DNA of 64,000 nt from Lithobates sylvaticus (taxonomy: Eukaryota; Chordata; Amphibia; Anura; Ranidae): contig CM053026.1 of the NCBI GenBank assembly GCA_028564925.1, positions 600,461,107 to 600,525,106 on the forward strand, read 5' to 3'. This document shows, piece by piece, positions 13,994 through 29,300 of the stretch. A model generated the notes under the pieces. It did no database searches, was not told the origin of the DNA, and saw only the letters and a list, made by a program, of their open reading frames with translations. A program made the position numbers and the translations under genes. Each line of letters begins with the position of its first letter. Position 1 is the first letter of the stretch.

Positions 13994-14757
13994 CAGGCAG
14001 TCCCTAGGGTACCAAACCAGATCGGGTCTGTAGGTTTGGTCTTAAGTTGAATTTGTTTAAGTGTAGCTCTAGCCAAAAAAAATATTTTTAAGCTTTTTGG
14101 ATAGCATAGGGAAGGGTTAACACCCCTGGAACGTTTGTTTTGCTGTCTATGTTCCTGTTCAAAAGATTTCACCTCACTTTCTGTCCCAATCACAATTGGT
14201 TTTTGAAAATTTTGGGTTGCTATGGAAAGGATAGGTGATAAAGTGATATAGGTGATAAAGCTTCCGTGGAGTCTTTCCCATGATAACTCTTATGGCGCGT
14301 ACACACGGTCTGACTTTCCAGCAGAAAAATTCTGACGGACCTAGAAATAGAACATGTTTTAAATATTTCCGACGGAATCAATCCCTATCGGGAAAACTGC
14401 TCGTCTGTAAGCTGTTCTGACAGACTAAAAATGACGCATGCTCTGAAGCAAGTACGAGACGGTGGCTACTGGCTATTGAACTTCCTTTTTCCAACCCCCA
14501 TCGCACATGTTGTACGTCACCGCGTTCTAGACGGTCGGATTTTGGTGTGATCGTATGTAGGCAAGACAGTTTCAGCGGAACTCCGTCGGAAAAACCTTTG
14601 GAGTTTATTCTGACGGGAAAACTGGTCGTGTGTACGCGGCATTAGAGGAGCGAATTTCCCTTCCTATGGGTAGATTTCCTCCCACTTCCTGTTGTCTCTC
14701 TCCTTTGGAAGAAGAAGTCGTTTGTAAGTCGGATGTTTGTAACTTGGGGATCGCCTG
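13994..14757. mobile_element. TA-flanked short element, interrupted
   Basis: Ends 'caggcagtccctagggt' and the inverse 'aacttggggatcgcctg', with TA on both sides (13992-13993, 14758-14759). It is the same family as 46748-47167 in inverse orientation. A younger element, 14293-14641, splits it. The TA target suggests a Tc1/mariner-type non-autonomous element, though other superfamilies are possible. Confidence 0.75.
14293..14641. mobile_element. Harbinger-like non-autonomous element with TTA duplication
   Basis: A 349-bp element with inverted ends 'tggcgcgtacacacgg' and 'cgtgtgtacgcggca', flanked by TTA at 14290-14292 and 14642-14644. The 3-bp TWA target and the ends match the copies at 38200-38565 and 53211-53670, supporting a PIF/Harbinger assignment. 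It sits inside an older TA-flanked element. Confidence 0.78.
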
Positions 14758-14759
14758 TA

Positions 14760-16834
14760 TATGGTCATTTAAATCTATTTGACAGCAGGTAATATTAGAT
14801 TGATATTCAATTATATCAGCAGGGTGATATAGCAATCCATATTGTGTTCGCTAAACATGCTACATACACATATGGCAAAGCCTGCAATAACTTTGTAACA
14901 GGCCTCTGAGCCAAACCTTCTCATCCTATAGGGCAAAGCAGAAATGGTCGTGGAAATTATTGCAATTAATGTAAAATGCGGTTATCAAACCGATATCTAA
15001 ATAGGCAATGTTAAGGTAGAACAGTGATAGGCCAATTCTTCTGATTGTTAGTATTTTAAAGTTTGTCAAAGGCAACCTAATCTGTCTTGCTAGAACACTT
15101 CTAAGCTAACAAGTAAGTTTTATGCACATACGCTTTATGGTAAAAGGTTCACGAAGCCCTGACCTCAACCGGATTAAACACAAATTGTAAGCCTTCTTGT
15201 CTAACTTCAGAACCTTACCTAATAAATTCTCTTTGGCTAAATATGCATACATTTCCACAGACACACTGCACACTAGATCAAATTCCCACAGACAATTCTG
15301 TGGAAAGCCTTCCCAGGATAGCAAAGGCTGTTATACAGTAGCTACAAAAGTTGGGGTGGGGGGACTCCATATACATGCTCATGACTTTGGAATGGGTCAT
15401 CCAACAAACTCATAAGAGTGATAGTCAGGCTTGCACACAATTTTCTATACTATGTAGGCGTTTCTTCCTTCGTTTTCACTTTCTAGGACCAATCCCCAAT
15501 AATTCCTTTTTCATCAATTGTTCCATATCTGCATATTAATTAGTAGAGTATTGCACACAGTGCACTCTTTACAGTTACCAGGGCGAACTGATACCAGTAT
15601 ATACTAATTAAGAACCAAAGTTAATAATATTCGTTTTTTTAGTCCCTATATAGACAACCATCACCTGCCCTCCACTCCCTTGCTTATCTACCTTTTAGCA
15701 AAAGAATAATTATATTTTTCAGCATGATGTTTCAAAAACCTGGGGAAAGCACAGCTGTGTTATATCTGGTACAGAAAAGTATTTTCTTATTTCACATAAA
15801 ACAATTATCCATATCCCATGCAATGACACAATCCATAGTGCATCATTTAAGAACTATGTGAGTCAGATGCAATAGTGGACACAGCTGGGTTCCTTTCTTT
15901 CAAGACACACATGGATTTATGAACTCTTCCTTTAGCTGAAAAGATGCACACTTCACAGAAATAGCTCAATAAAACTGCATTTAAGATAAACATGAAGAAG
16001 AACCAAAACAGTGGTCTCCAAGCAGGAACTGTGTCACATCTAAAAGTGTCAAGTTAATCCATGTACTCTAGCTGGGACAGCTGTTTGTACACTGCAAGCA
16101 GCTTATTGGCAGGGGTTCCAAACAATAAAGCTCACATCCAGCCAATCATTTCCTACATATCATTGTGTTTTAAGAATTACTTGAATTTTTATAGACTCTC
16201 TGGCTTTACTGAATGTGTATCCCTAATGCAGACAATACATTTGTTCAGTATAACAAATGTAACAATAAAATAATCATGTCTCTTGGAAATCAATTTTACT
16301 AATTAGGCAGCTCAATTAACAAACATTTTTTTTTTTTTAGCAATAATAAACATTTAGTTCTTAATGCATCTCTCCAGAGCTGGTCATCTCTCCCTAGCCG
16401 CAGGTAACCACTCTCGTCAGCCTGTCACTGCTTTGTACAGGCTGAGTGGCCGTAGTGGTCTGGAAGAACCTGTGAATCCAGCCAAAGAAATCCTGAGATT
16501 CTTGCTGCAGGAATCTGCTGCAGAACTAAAATGACCTGTAAGAATCAGGCCTAGGGGAGATTTAGAAAGAACAGAAACACACACATCCATTGTGAAACTC
16601 AGCGCTAGAACCTAGGGACTGCAGAGTGGTGTATAGAGCCCATAAATTGTGTTAATTATAAAAACGTCAATCTTTAAAGGATGAAAAATAAATAACAGAT
16701 GACTGAAAGTCACTCTCGGTAAAAAAGTCTAAAGGGTCCTGATGAGAATGTTTCTGTGGTATTTGCTGCTAGTGAAGGCGAGGCTGCTTTAGGGCATGGG
16801 CTGGGGACATGAAAACTGTAAAAACAAGGAGAGC
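14760..16834. other. MAP9 intron 5, unclassified
   Basis: About 2 kb of AT-rich sequence. I see no open reading frame with family features and no paired terminal repeats. Confidence 0.5.
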
Positions 16835-17157
16835 AAGGAAAAGAAGGAGAAAGGCGCCCAGGCCACTCCTAGTGCAGCATTGTTTTAATAAATGGTTGCA
16901 AAGTAATAACAATGTAAAATGCACTCACATAGTGCTCAATGGGTGAGGGCTTGCCAGGTGCAGCAGTGAAAGAAGCCGCCGGTGGATCGTGGGATGTTCG
17001 ATACGAGCGCCGGTTGTCAGCTGAAGCCTTGAGGAGACTCAGGAAGACGCCGGCTGGATATCCTGGCATGGAGGTGTTCCGGAGCTGTCAACATGGGTGC
17101 TGTCTACCACTGTGTTGGCCATTAAGAACGTATTTTGGAGGCAAGGCCACACCTCTT

Positions 17158-17164
17158 TCATCAG
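17158..17164 (-). ncRNA. Hammerhead-like core, degenerate, in left Penelope arm
   Basis: CTGATGA on the minus strand, continuing leftward into a stem-II-like GAGGTGTGGCCTTGCCTC and 'aaaatacgttc'. The conserved GAA is changed to AAA. Inverse partner of the motif at 22628-22666. Confidence 0.35.
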
Positions 17165-17581
17165 CTGGTTGTTGAGCGCTGACCTCGGCTTTAATTAGGG
17201 GATGCCGCAAGACCTGGAAACAGCTTGGGCTGGATTAACCCTCACAATATCAGTAACCATTGGGGTCAGAGCTCTCTCTCTCTCAAAAAAATAATAATAC
17301 ACACATATATACATACGCACACACACAGTTGTGCTCCTACGTTTACATACCTTAGCAGAATTCATGATTTCTTGGCCATTTTTCAGAGAATATGAATGAT
17401 AACACAAAAACTTTTCACTCGTGGTTAGTGTTTGGGTAAAGCCATTTATTATCAATCAACTGTGTTTTCTCTTTTTAAATCATAATGGCTACAGAAACTA
17501 CCCAAATGACCCTGATCAAAAGTTATACTTACCCTGGTGATTTTGGCCTGATAACATGCACACAAGTTGACACAAAGGGGT

Positions 17582-18056
17582 TTAAAAGGGTTGTAAACCC
17601 TCAGGCTTTTTCATCTTAATGCATCCTATGCATTAAGGTAAAAAAGCTTCTGTCACTGACCGCCCCCCCCAGCCCAGACATGCTCTTCCCCTCTGCCCAA
17701 TGTCGCGGCTCTTGATTGGATAGATTGATAGCAGCGCAGCCATTGGCTCCCGCTGCTGTCAATCAAATCAAACAAAGCGGGCACCGGGGGGGGGGGGGGT
17801 TGGGGCCGAGTCCGGCACTCGGCATCTATGGACACAAATGCTGGACTCGGGAGCATGCCTGCAAGGTAACCCCCCAGGAGAGCGCTTCTCCTAGGGGGGT
17901 TATATGATGCAGGGGGGGGGGGGGCTACCAGTGCCGCCGGGGGAACTCCAGAAGTCGAGGATCAGGGCTTCTCTGCATACAACGAACTCCACAGTCGAGG
18001 TAAGTATGACATGTTTGTCATTTAAAAAAAAAAGGAAGGCTTACAAATCACTTTAA
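17582..18056. mobile_element. TTAA-flanked element, 'aggggttgtaaaccctc' family
   Basis: Begins TTAAAAGGGTTGTAAACCC and ends 'cttacaaatcactttaa', with TTAA at both edges. The inner motif 'gattggatagattgatagca' is shared with the copies at 30425-30740 and 48701-49173. No coding capacity. It is inserted into the Tc1 at 17326-20416. Confidence 0.8.
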
Positions 18057-18063
18057 ATGGCTA

Positions 18064-19041
18064 TTAACCACTTTCAGACCGGACCAATTTGCAGCCAAAG
18101 GACCAGGCCCCTTTTTGCGATTCGGCACTGCGTTGCTTTAACTGACAATTGCGCGGTCGTGCGACGTGGCTCCCAAACAAAATTGACGTCCTTTTTTTCC
18201 CACAAATAGAGCTTTCTTTTGGTGGTATTTGATCACCCCTGCGGTTTTTTTTTTTTGCGCTATAAACAAAAAAGAGCGACAATTTTGAAAAAAAAACACA
18301 TTATTTTTTGCTATAATAAATATCCCCCAAAAATATATAAAAAAAAAAAAACATTTTTTTTCCTCAGTTTAGGCCGATACGTATTCTTCTACATATTCTT
18401 GGTAAAAAAAAAAAAAAAAAACGCAATAAGCGATTATTAATTGGTTTGCACAGAAGTTATAGCGTTTACAAGATAGGGGATAGTTTTATAGCATTTTTAT
18501 GAATAATTTTTTTTTATTAGTAATGGCGGCGATCAGCGATTTTTATTGTGACTGCGACATTATGGCGGACACATCGGACATTTTTGACACATTTTTGGGA
18601 CCATTGTCATTTATACAGCAATCAATGCTATTGAAATGCATTGATTCCTGTATAAATGGCACTGGCAGTGAAGGGGTTAACCACGAGGGGGCAGTGTAGG
18701 GGTTAAGTATGCCTAGGGGTGTGTTTCTTACTGTGGGGGGGCGTGGCTGTCAGCTAGTGAATGCTGATCTCTGCTCCAATCACAGGGAGCAGAGATCGGC
18801 ATCACTAGTTGCTAGGCAGAACGGGGAGATGCTGTCTATTTCCGCATCTCCCCGTTCTGCCTTCCCGTGAGTAGATCGCGGGTGTCCCCGCAGCGATCGA
18901 GTCCGCGGGACCCGCGACCGGCCTCACGGGGGTCCCGACCGGCACGGACGGCATTAAGGAGGGACTTATATATACGCCCTCCTGCCTGTCCGTGCCATTC
19001 TGCCGACGTATATCGTTGTGCGCCGGTCGGGAACCGGTTAA
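18064..19041. mobile_element. TTAA-flanked element, 'ttaaccactttcagaccgg' family, complete
   Basis: A 978-bp element with ends TTAACCACTTTCAGACCGG and the inverse 'ccggtcgggaaccggttaa', TTAA at 18064-18067 and 19038-19041. It contains the 'gacaattgcgcggtcgtgcg' block and a 'gcgctataaacaaaaaa' block. A second, right-truncated copy is at 35855-36560. Its right third is GC-rich with a long imperfect palindrome around 18770-18860. Probably piggyBac- or Kolobok-derived from the target site. Confidence 0.82.
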
Positions 19042-20423
19042 AAAGGTAACCATCCTCACCTGTGATCTGTTTGCTTGTAATTAGTGCGTGTGTATAAAAG
19101 GTCAATGAGTTTCTGGACTCCTGACAGACCCTTGCATCTTTCATCCAGTGCTGCACTGACGTTTCTGGATTCATGGAGAAAGCAAAAGAATTGTCAAAGG
19201 ATCTGCGGGAAAAGGTAGTTGAACTGTATAAAACACTAAAAGGGATATAAAAAGATATCCAAGAATTGAGAATGCCAATCAGCAGTGTTCAAACGCTAAT
19301 CAAGAAGTGGAAAATGAGGGGCTCTGTTGAAACCAAACCACGGTCAGGTAGACCAACTAAAATTTCAGCCACAACTGCCAGGAAAGTTGTTCGGGATGCA
19401 AAGAAAAACACACAAATAACTTCAGGTGAAATACAGGGCTCTCTGAAAACATGTGGTGTGGCTGTTTCAAGATGCACAATAAGGAGGCACTTGAGAGAGA
19501 TGGGCTGCATGGTTGAAGTCGCCAGAAGAAAGCCATTACTATGCAAATGCCACAAAGTATCATGCTTACAATACACCAAACAGCACAGAGATACAAACCT
19601 CAAACCTTCTGGCATAAAGTCATTTGTAGTGATGAGACCAAAATTGAGATTATTGGCCACAACCATAAACGCTACATTTGGAGAGGAGTCAACAAGGCCT
19701 ATCATGAAAGGTCCACCATTCCTACTGTGTTACATGAAGGTGGATCGCTGATGTTTTGGGGATGTGTGAGCTATAAAGGCACAGAAAATTTGGTCAAAAT
19801 TGATGGCAAGATGAATGCAGCATGTTATCAAAAAATACTGGGAGGAACATTCGCATTCATCAGCCAGGAAGCTGCGCGTGGGATGTACTTGGACATTTTA
19901 ACATGACAATGATCCAAAACACAAGGCCAAGTCGACCTGTCATTGGCTACAGCAGAATAAAGTGAAGGTTCTGGAGTGGCCATCTCAGTCTCCTGACAAT
20001 ATCATTGAGACACTCTGGGGAGATCTCAAATGTACCATTCAGACAGCCAAAGAATTTACAGGAACTGGGGGCTTTTTACCAAGAGGAATGGGCAGCTTTA
20101 CCATCTGAGAAGATAAAGAGCCTCATCCACAAATACCACAAAAGACTTCAAGCTGTCATTGATGTTAAAGGGGGCAATACACGGTGTTAAGAACTGGGGT
20201 ATGTAAACTTTTGATCAGGGTCATTTGGGTAGTTTGTGTTGTCATTATGATTTAAAAAGAGTAAACACAGTTGATTGATAATAAATGGCTTCAGCCAAAA
20301 ACTAACCATGAGTGAAAGAAATGTGTTTTTTTTTTTTTTTATCATTCATATTCTCTGAAAAAATGGCCAAGAAATCATAAATTCTGCCAGGGTGTGTAAA
20401 CTTTTGAGCACAACTGCATAAAT

Positions 20424-20536
<113 letters not shown>

Positions 20537-20662
20537 TATATAATATAGAGTAGATATAAAACACGTATGTGTACCCACGTGCATACATAATGGGATCAAA
20601 TGGAACAGAACCATAAAAAAAGAATTATATATAGAACCAGAAAAAAACAAGAACAAGAAGAA

Positions 20663-20667
<5 letters not shown>

Positions 20668-20716
<49 letters not shown>
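20668..20716. repeat. (AAT)n microsatellite
   Basis: About 16 'taa' repeats within the left Penelope arm; a shorter ATT stretch lies at the mirrored place near 22258-22270. Confidence 0.95.
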
Positions 20717-20924
20717 TATGATGATGATGACAGTGTGTGTTCTAATTGAAGTATGACATTAAAAACATATAATATATATATATATTTATACAGAGTATAT
20801 GGATGAATAAAAAGTAATAAATAAAAAGTAATAAATGAAATATGAAAAAAAAAAAAAAAAAGTGAGATATAGATTATATAATGAATAAGGAAAATAAGGG
20901 GTCAAAAATGAAAAATGTAAGTAC

Positions 20925-21430
20925 CGTATTTATCGGCGTATAACACGCACCTTTTCCCCCCTTAAAATCAGGGGAAAATCGTGGGTGGGTGTTATATGCC
21001 GATCCCCGCTGATTGTGAGCGGAGGAGCGGGCACCGCCGATATCTATACATAGCAGTGTACTCGGCTACCCTCGGCTAGTTCCGCTTACAGTCATGCCCA
21101 GTCCCGCCCTATGATGAACATAACACAGGGACTGGGCATGACTGTGAGCGGAGCTATCCGAGCCTAGCCGAGTACACTCGGCTATGTATGTATATGGGCG
21201 GCGCTCGGCTCCACTCACAGTCACGCCCAGTTCCGGCACTGGACCTGTGTTATGTCCATCATAGGGTGGGACTGGGCGGGACTACGGGAGGAGCCAAGAA
21301 GAGCCGGTCCTGTGTATCTCGGCAGCGCCAATTTCAAACTGCAGTGACACTGCAGTTTAACTGCAGCCTGGGCAAGGCTGCAAATGACACTGAGAAAGCT
21401 GCAGATGGACACTGACAAGGCTGCAAGATG
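20925..21430. mobile_element. One-ended 'taccgtatttatcggcgtataacac' repeat
   Basis: Starts with 'ccgtatttatcggcgtata', a motif also seen in diverged form near 33463-33485, followed by GC-rich sequence with inverse halves ('gactgggcatgactgtgagc' pairs with an earlier stretch). I found no matching right terminus. Inserted in the Penelope copy. Confidence 0.5.
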
Positions 21431-21515
21431 TTACCTTTTGAGTGAGAGAATGTCTTATGCCTATGCGTCACATGTCAGCAAGTTAGGCATTTTCTCTTGT
21501 GACAAAGGACAAAAA

Positions 21516-21760
21516 CCCATCCTGGATTCCATTCCTAAAATGTTTTCGCTCACTGGGATGTACAAATGTCACAAGAGAAAATGCCTTACTTGCTCACATG
21601 TAACGCATGGGCAAAAGACATTCTCCGATTCAAAAGGTAACACCTTCCCAATTGAAGAATTTATAACATGTTCCACCAACTTTGTCATCTACCTCACCAC
21701 CTCCCCCTGTAAAATGTGTTATGCGGTTCGTACCATCAGGCCGCTTCAGTATCCCTCTCA
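21516..21760 (+). pseudogene. Penelope GIY-YIG C-terminal fragment (fossil)
   Basis: Encodes GMYKCHKRKCLTCSHVTHGQ, continuing with FPIEEFITCSTNFVIYL and the end of the GIY-YIG signature (a TIRPL segment). This is the Cys-rich linker and start of the nuclease domain of a Penelope-like protein. It is a short broken remnant of a different subfamily from 5110-7068. Confidence 0.85.
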
Positions 21761-22627
21761 GTGCATTCTACATATAATTCCAAACATTACATATTGATAT
21801 ATATTTTTCATATCTCTTGCCCTAATGTGGAATGTTTTATTAGCTACCACGCGTTTAAGTTCACTACTACCTTTGTCACTACCATTCCATCTCACTAATA
21901 GCAAATTCAGTGCATAGTTTTTACACATTGCTATTATATTTCTACATACACTGAAGTATGGTATCTGACACACACTTATTACTACCATTTTTTTTTTTTT
22001 TAAATTGTCCTATTCTTTTTTTTTTTTCTGTTTGTTATATTTTTTCTTATTTATGTCATATTACTTACATTTTACATTTCTTAACCCTTATTTTCCTTAT
22101 TCATTATATACATTTTTATTTAGATTTTTATATTTATTTTCATATTTTATTACTTTTTATTTCGTCATCCATATACTCTGTATAAATGATATAGATTTAT
22201 ATATATATATTATATGTTTTTAATTTCATACTTCAATTAGAACACACACTGCAATCATATTATTATTATTTCTTCTGGTTCTTGTTTTTTCTGGTTCTTT
22301 ATATAATTATTTTTCTGGTTCTGTTCCATTTGATTCCATTATGTATGCACGTGGGTACACATACGCATTTATATCTACTCATATAAAATATATACCGGTA
22401 TATATATCTACATCATAAGAATGTCCGTCTCCGCCAATTTATTACTATTATTATTTTTTAGATACTTTATACAGGTTTCTATATAAGGTTTTTTAATCAA
22501 TGCTCTGACCCCAATAGTTACTGGTATTGTGAGGGTTAATCCAGCCTAAGCCAATTCCAGGTCTTGCGGCACACTCTTGGTTAACTGCTTCCCCTATTTA
22601 AAGCCGAAGTCAGCGCTCGATAACCAG

Positions 22628-22666
22628 CTGATGAAGGAAGGTGTGGCCTTGCCTCTGAAATGCGTT
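22628..22666 (+). ncRNA. Hammerhead-like motif in right Penelope arm
   Basis: CTGATGA at 22628-22634. Stem II pairs 22635-22641 with 22647-22654 (one bulge). Two extra bases precede gaa at 22657-22659. Stem III is at/gt with a 2-base loop, and the predicted cleavage base is T22666. The core is recognisable but imperfect because of the extra bases and a G-T pair. Confidence 0.45.
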
Positions 22667-22950
22667 CCAATTGGCTAACACGCCGTAACACCTCCACGCC
22701 GAGAGATCCAGCCGGCGTCTTCCCAAGTCTCCTCGAGGCTTCAGCTTCAGCTGACACCCGGCGCTCGTGGTGAACATCCCAGGATCCACTGGTGGCTTCT
22801 TTCACTGCTGCACCCAGCAAGCCCTCACCCATTGAGCACTATGTGAGTGCATTTTATATTGTTATTACTTTGCAACTATTTATTAAAACAATGTTACACT
22901 AGGAGTGGGCTGGCGCTTCTCTCCTTTTCCCAAGGGAGATTTACCCTCTG

Positions 22951-24075
22951 TTTCTTCTGGCGATTATTGTCACAGCAAAACAAGGTGAGAACAAACCTTC
23001 GAATAGGGACACCAGTTCCAATGACAATTTAAAAGAGGGGAATTTCCTCACTTTGGGGAGATTTCCTCTTATTTACGGTTGCATATCTGGGACAGGAAAT
23101 TAAGAAAAGATTCTCCACAGGCAACAAAAAATAACAATTGTTAACTCTTCTCTACTCTATCCAAAAAAGAACAAAAAAGTTTGATCTTTAAATATACTTT
23201 AAAAAATGCATATTTATAAAGAAATACATTTGACACATACCAAACATTCACTGCTTTAAAGGAAGGGCCCTAGGGAGTATTTGTGTCTGAACTATAATTG
23301 TAGACGGCACAAACATTTTTTAAATGTATAATGAATCAATTTAAAGATATTTATTTATCACATAAAAAACTGCCAATTAAGAGAATGACTCTTTATATTT
23401 ATTGTGCGGTTTCTTTTCATAATAGGGATACTCCACGTGTGTTTTAATAGCTGTATTAGCATTTTATAGTGCGAAATACAGACCACAATATGTATGAAAT
23501 GTGCATCTGCAAGGCAGCTGTGCAAACTATAATTGTGACAGATTCATGTGGAGTGGTGAGTGAGCAGCTGAAATGAAAACGATACTTTAGAGAAGAGTAA
23601 TAGCTTATGTTTGATTATGATTTAACTAAATACACGTCTTGATGAATACAGTTTATATTGGAAAGTGTCAAAAAAAAGGGAAATTTGTTTCAGTAATTTA
23701 CTGTCTTTGAGAGGACTTAAGATGACAATTCTCTAAGGCACAGGCACAACAGGTTCTAAACTAATCAAGTTACTTCATCTGAAAGAATTTATTCAAGATG
23801 CTATTTTCCGACACAATTTATAATCATTATCCGTAATTATTCTACAAGAATAACACATCCAGATATCCAATTTACTCTGCTACATCAGAAGGTTCAGGCA
23901 GAGACAAGAAAAAAAAAAAAAATGTACATATAAATTAAATCAATCCTCTTCAAACTCAAACTCACACATAGCTATAAAATAAATGTTCCAATCTATGAAT
24001 ATTTTCAATATCCATACCTTTACTCAGGTCCCCTCCTTTTACTTCTGTTTATTCTACCAGTTTTGCCTGGACAGC
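22951..24075. other. MAP9 intron 5, unclassified
   Basis: About 1.1 kb of AT-rich sequence with no recognised element. Confidence 0.5.
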
Positions 24076-26848
<2,773 letters not shown>

Positions 26849-26852
<4 letters not shown>

Positions 26853-27301
26853 AGGATAAGTTCACCTTTTGTAATATGTAATTATATGTAATATGTAATT
26901 ATTCAGGGTGTAACATGTTACTGGCCCCTGCACCTCCCCGATCCCCACTGTGATAGCTGGCAGGGTCCCCCACCCCCCCCCCCCCGCTAGCTATCTGGCC
27001 ACGTCACTCATTGATAGGGCTATGTGCATGGAAAACTACAAGGTCCAGCAACCTTTGCAGCTGTCAGCTTGTAGTTTTCAAGCGCCGTGGTAGTTCATTC
27101 ATGCTTTGTGTCAGATTGTATCCGCTCACCCATACGGGATGTATGGGCAAGCAGATACACTGGCAGATCTGCTGCAGACCTTCATGACACCAGCAATTAA
27201 TGCTTAACAGGCTCCAACAAAAATAAACAAAATGCACATTTTTTTACCTGCAAAAAAAATCTGCATTTATTATTTTTTTCTAAAAGTGAACTTATCCTTT
27301 G
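26849..27301. mobile_element. TTAAAGGATAAGTTCACC-type short element
   Basis: Left 'aaaggataagttcacctttt', right 'aaaagtgaacttatccttt'. It also has the 'agggtgtaacatgtta' and 'caaggtccagcaacc' internal motifs. Same family as 59706-60194 and the fragment at 12290-12368. It abuts the previous element and shares its TTAA. Confidence 0.78.
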
Positions 27302-27779
27302 AAGTAAAGATTTAACATTTTGAATAGGATAGGGTAGGAGTATAACCCCTGTCATCATTTTATCGCTTTCGTCCCTGCTAGGCAGATGCACCCTCTCCTT
27401 TTGTCCAAGTGACCATTGTCCCTGGGATTTGAAGCAATGGGAAAATTAAAAAATGTAAGTTGTAACGCGGACATGAATAGAAGGGATATTTTCTAATGGG
27501 GATACTTGGTCTGGCGACAAGTGTCTCTTTGGATTTCTTCTAATTTCCTAAGGTATGCATAAAAAAAAAAAAAAAAGAAAGTCGGGGCAAATTTCAACAA
27601 AAGAAAAAAAAAAAAAACACACAACAGGGGTTTTAACCAATCCCTATTATGTTCAAAATTAAAAATCAAAAAACAAATCAAAAAAATGACTTTATGATTT
27701 ACTCTAATTTCATTTTTTTATTTTTATCTTTTGCTTTGAAAGGTAAAAGGAGATGTATAAAAAAAAAAAAAAAAGAAGG

Positions 27780-28360
27780 ACAGTGTAAAAATAAAGAATA
27801 AAATAAGATAATTTTTTTTTTTTTTTTAAAGCCCTTTGTGCTCGTGCACACAAGCAAGCCCATACGTACGTCGCACACGCATATGTAAATGGTGTGTGCA
27901 CCACACATGTGAGGTATCACCACGACCGTTATAGTGAGAGCACTAATTCTAGCACAAGACCTCCCCTGTAACTACATACAAAACTGTTAAGGCCTTTAAA
28001 GCAAGATTTTTTAAGTACCGTAGTTTGTCGCCATTCCACAAACGTGTGCAATTTTGAAAGCATGACATGTTAGGTATCCAGTTACTCAGCGTAACACCAG
28101 CTTTCATATTATACAAAAATTGGTGTATATATTGTGCTTTTGTTTTTTTTTAATTAAAATGTATTTTTTCCCAAAAAATTGCACTTAAATAACCACTGCG
28201 CAAATTCAGTGTGACATAAAAAATTGCAACAATCACCATTTTATTCCCCAAAGTCTCTACTAAAAATAAGTATATAATGTTTTGGGGTTATAAGTCATTT
28301 TCTAGCAAAAAATACTGATTCAAACATGTAAACAAAAAGTACCAGAAAAGGCTTGGTCTT
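27780..28360. mobile_element. Inverse, partial copy of the 24076-26852 repeat family
   Basis: Reads in reverse the 'gcatgtcacgctttaaaatt' to 'gcgcttttaa'-type segment of the earlier element, including its conserved 'ttcaaacatgtaaacaaaaa' neighbourhood. The interval 27302-27780 has long A-runs and no identifiable element. Confidence 0.6.
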
Positions 28361-28873
28361 AGGTCCATCACCTAAGGAAACTGCCGTAGCAAAAATTGGT
28401 CTGCTATAGGGTGTAATACCTAAACCTTTTGGCCATATTTTACGGTTATTTCTAATGTTAAATCCTGTGTTTCCCTACACTTTGTTATGTCGAATCTCTT
28501 TTTCAGTCACTCTTCTACTTTCAAAATCAATTAGTCTAACACATTCTTGGACATCTTAGATAAAATATAATTATTTTCTTTACTTTTTTTGGTCCCAGTG
28601 ATCTTAGAATCCATATTAGAAGCCTAGAAAGATTATTTTTTATTATTATTTTTAATATTTATATAAAATATTATAATATTTTATTTTGTTTTCTTTTGTT
28701 TTCTTTTATTTACCATCTAACGTCAAAATAAAATCACCTTGATATCATTGCTCCTGCTAAGCACAGGACTACTATGCATTTATCTTAATTGTTAAGAATG
28801 CTGGCTGTTGAATTGGACAAATATGCAAGAATATTTTGCGCCACCCCCAAAACAATAATTCTTTTGTGCCTAC

Positions 28874-28988
28874 CTTTAAGTACCCCTGATGCATCTTCCT
28901 TTGTGATCGTCATGTCTTTTTGAACAGCTGTCCTAGGAAGAGACCTCAGTCTTGCAGTTGGTGAGGGCGAATCTGATAGCCGAAGTCC
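28874..28988 (-). CDS. MAP9: MAP9 coding exon 5 (residues 221-258)
   Basis: A 115-nt exon with acceptor 'atgcttcaacag' and donor 'aaag|gtaggc'. It begins in phase 0 after exon 4 and ends in phase 1. It encodes GLRLSDSPSPTARLRSLPRT then AVQKDMTITKEDASGVLK. It corresponds by position to the short Ser-rich exon following the SAPSS-containing exon in mammalian MAP9, but similarity is low. The flanking 28400-28873 is AT-rich and otherwise featureless. Confidence 0.75.
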
Positions 28989-29300
28989 CTGTTGAAGCAT
29001 ATGGTGTATATATTTAATATAGCTCACATAACTGTATTATCAAATGGTTTATCTAGAATGCAAGACACCCGTTGCCATCATTTCTTGTGTGCACATGTGG
29101 AAATGTAAAAATAAGGGATGCTTAACTTCACAAAGAGTTTCAGCGCCGACATTAAAGGGCATCTGTAAAAAAAAAAGTGGAATTTCGTTTTTTTCAGAGT
29201 GTCTCCTGTAGAAGCACAAAGGGTACCCTCCACCCAGTCCTTCATCACTGGCTAGTAGTGAAACCTGGTGTTTCAGCACAGCTATAAAATACAATAGGCA

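Larger units (their letters stand above)
17326..20416 (+). mobile_element. Tc1-like transposon (third family), carrying two internal insertions
   Basis: Long inverted terminal repeats: 'cagttgtgctcctacgttta' at the left tip, its near-inverse ending 'gagcacaactg' on the right, and shared 'tttcagagaatatgaatgat' inside. The plus-strand transposase begins MEKAKELSKDLREK at 19173 and ends GGNTRC near 20190. Visible are [27 protein letters not shown] and IIETLWG (catalytic triad partners). It has an in-frame stop near residue 25 and at least two frameshifts. Two TTAA elements occupy 17582-19041; without them the length is about 1.6 kb, normal for Tc1. Confidence 0.92.

Noticed and set aside
18805-19174. 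GC-rich frames in the right part of the TTAA element
   Set aside because: Non-coding element sequence. CpG-rich composition lacks stops, and overlapping frames on both strands are equally long.
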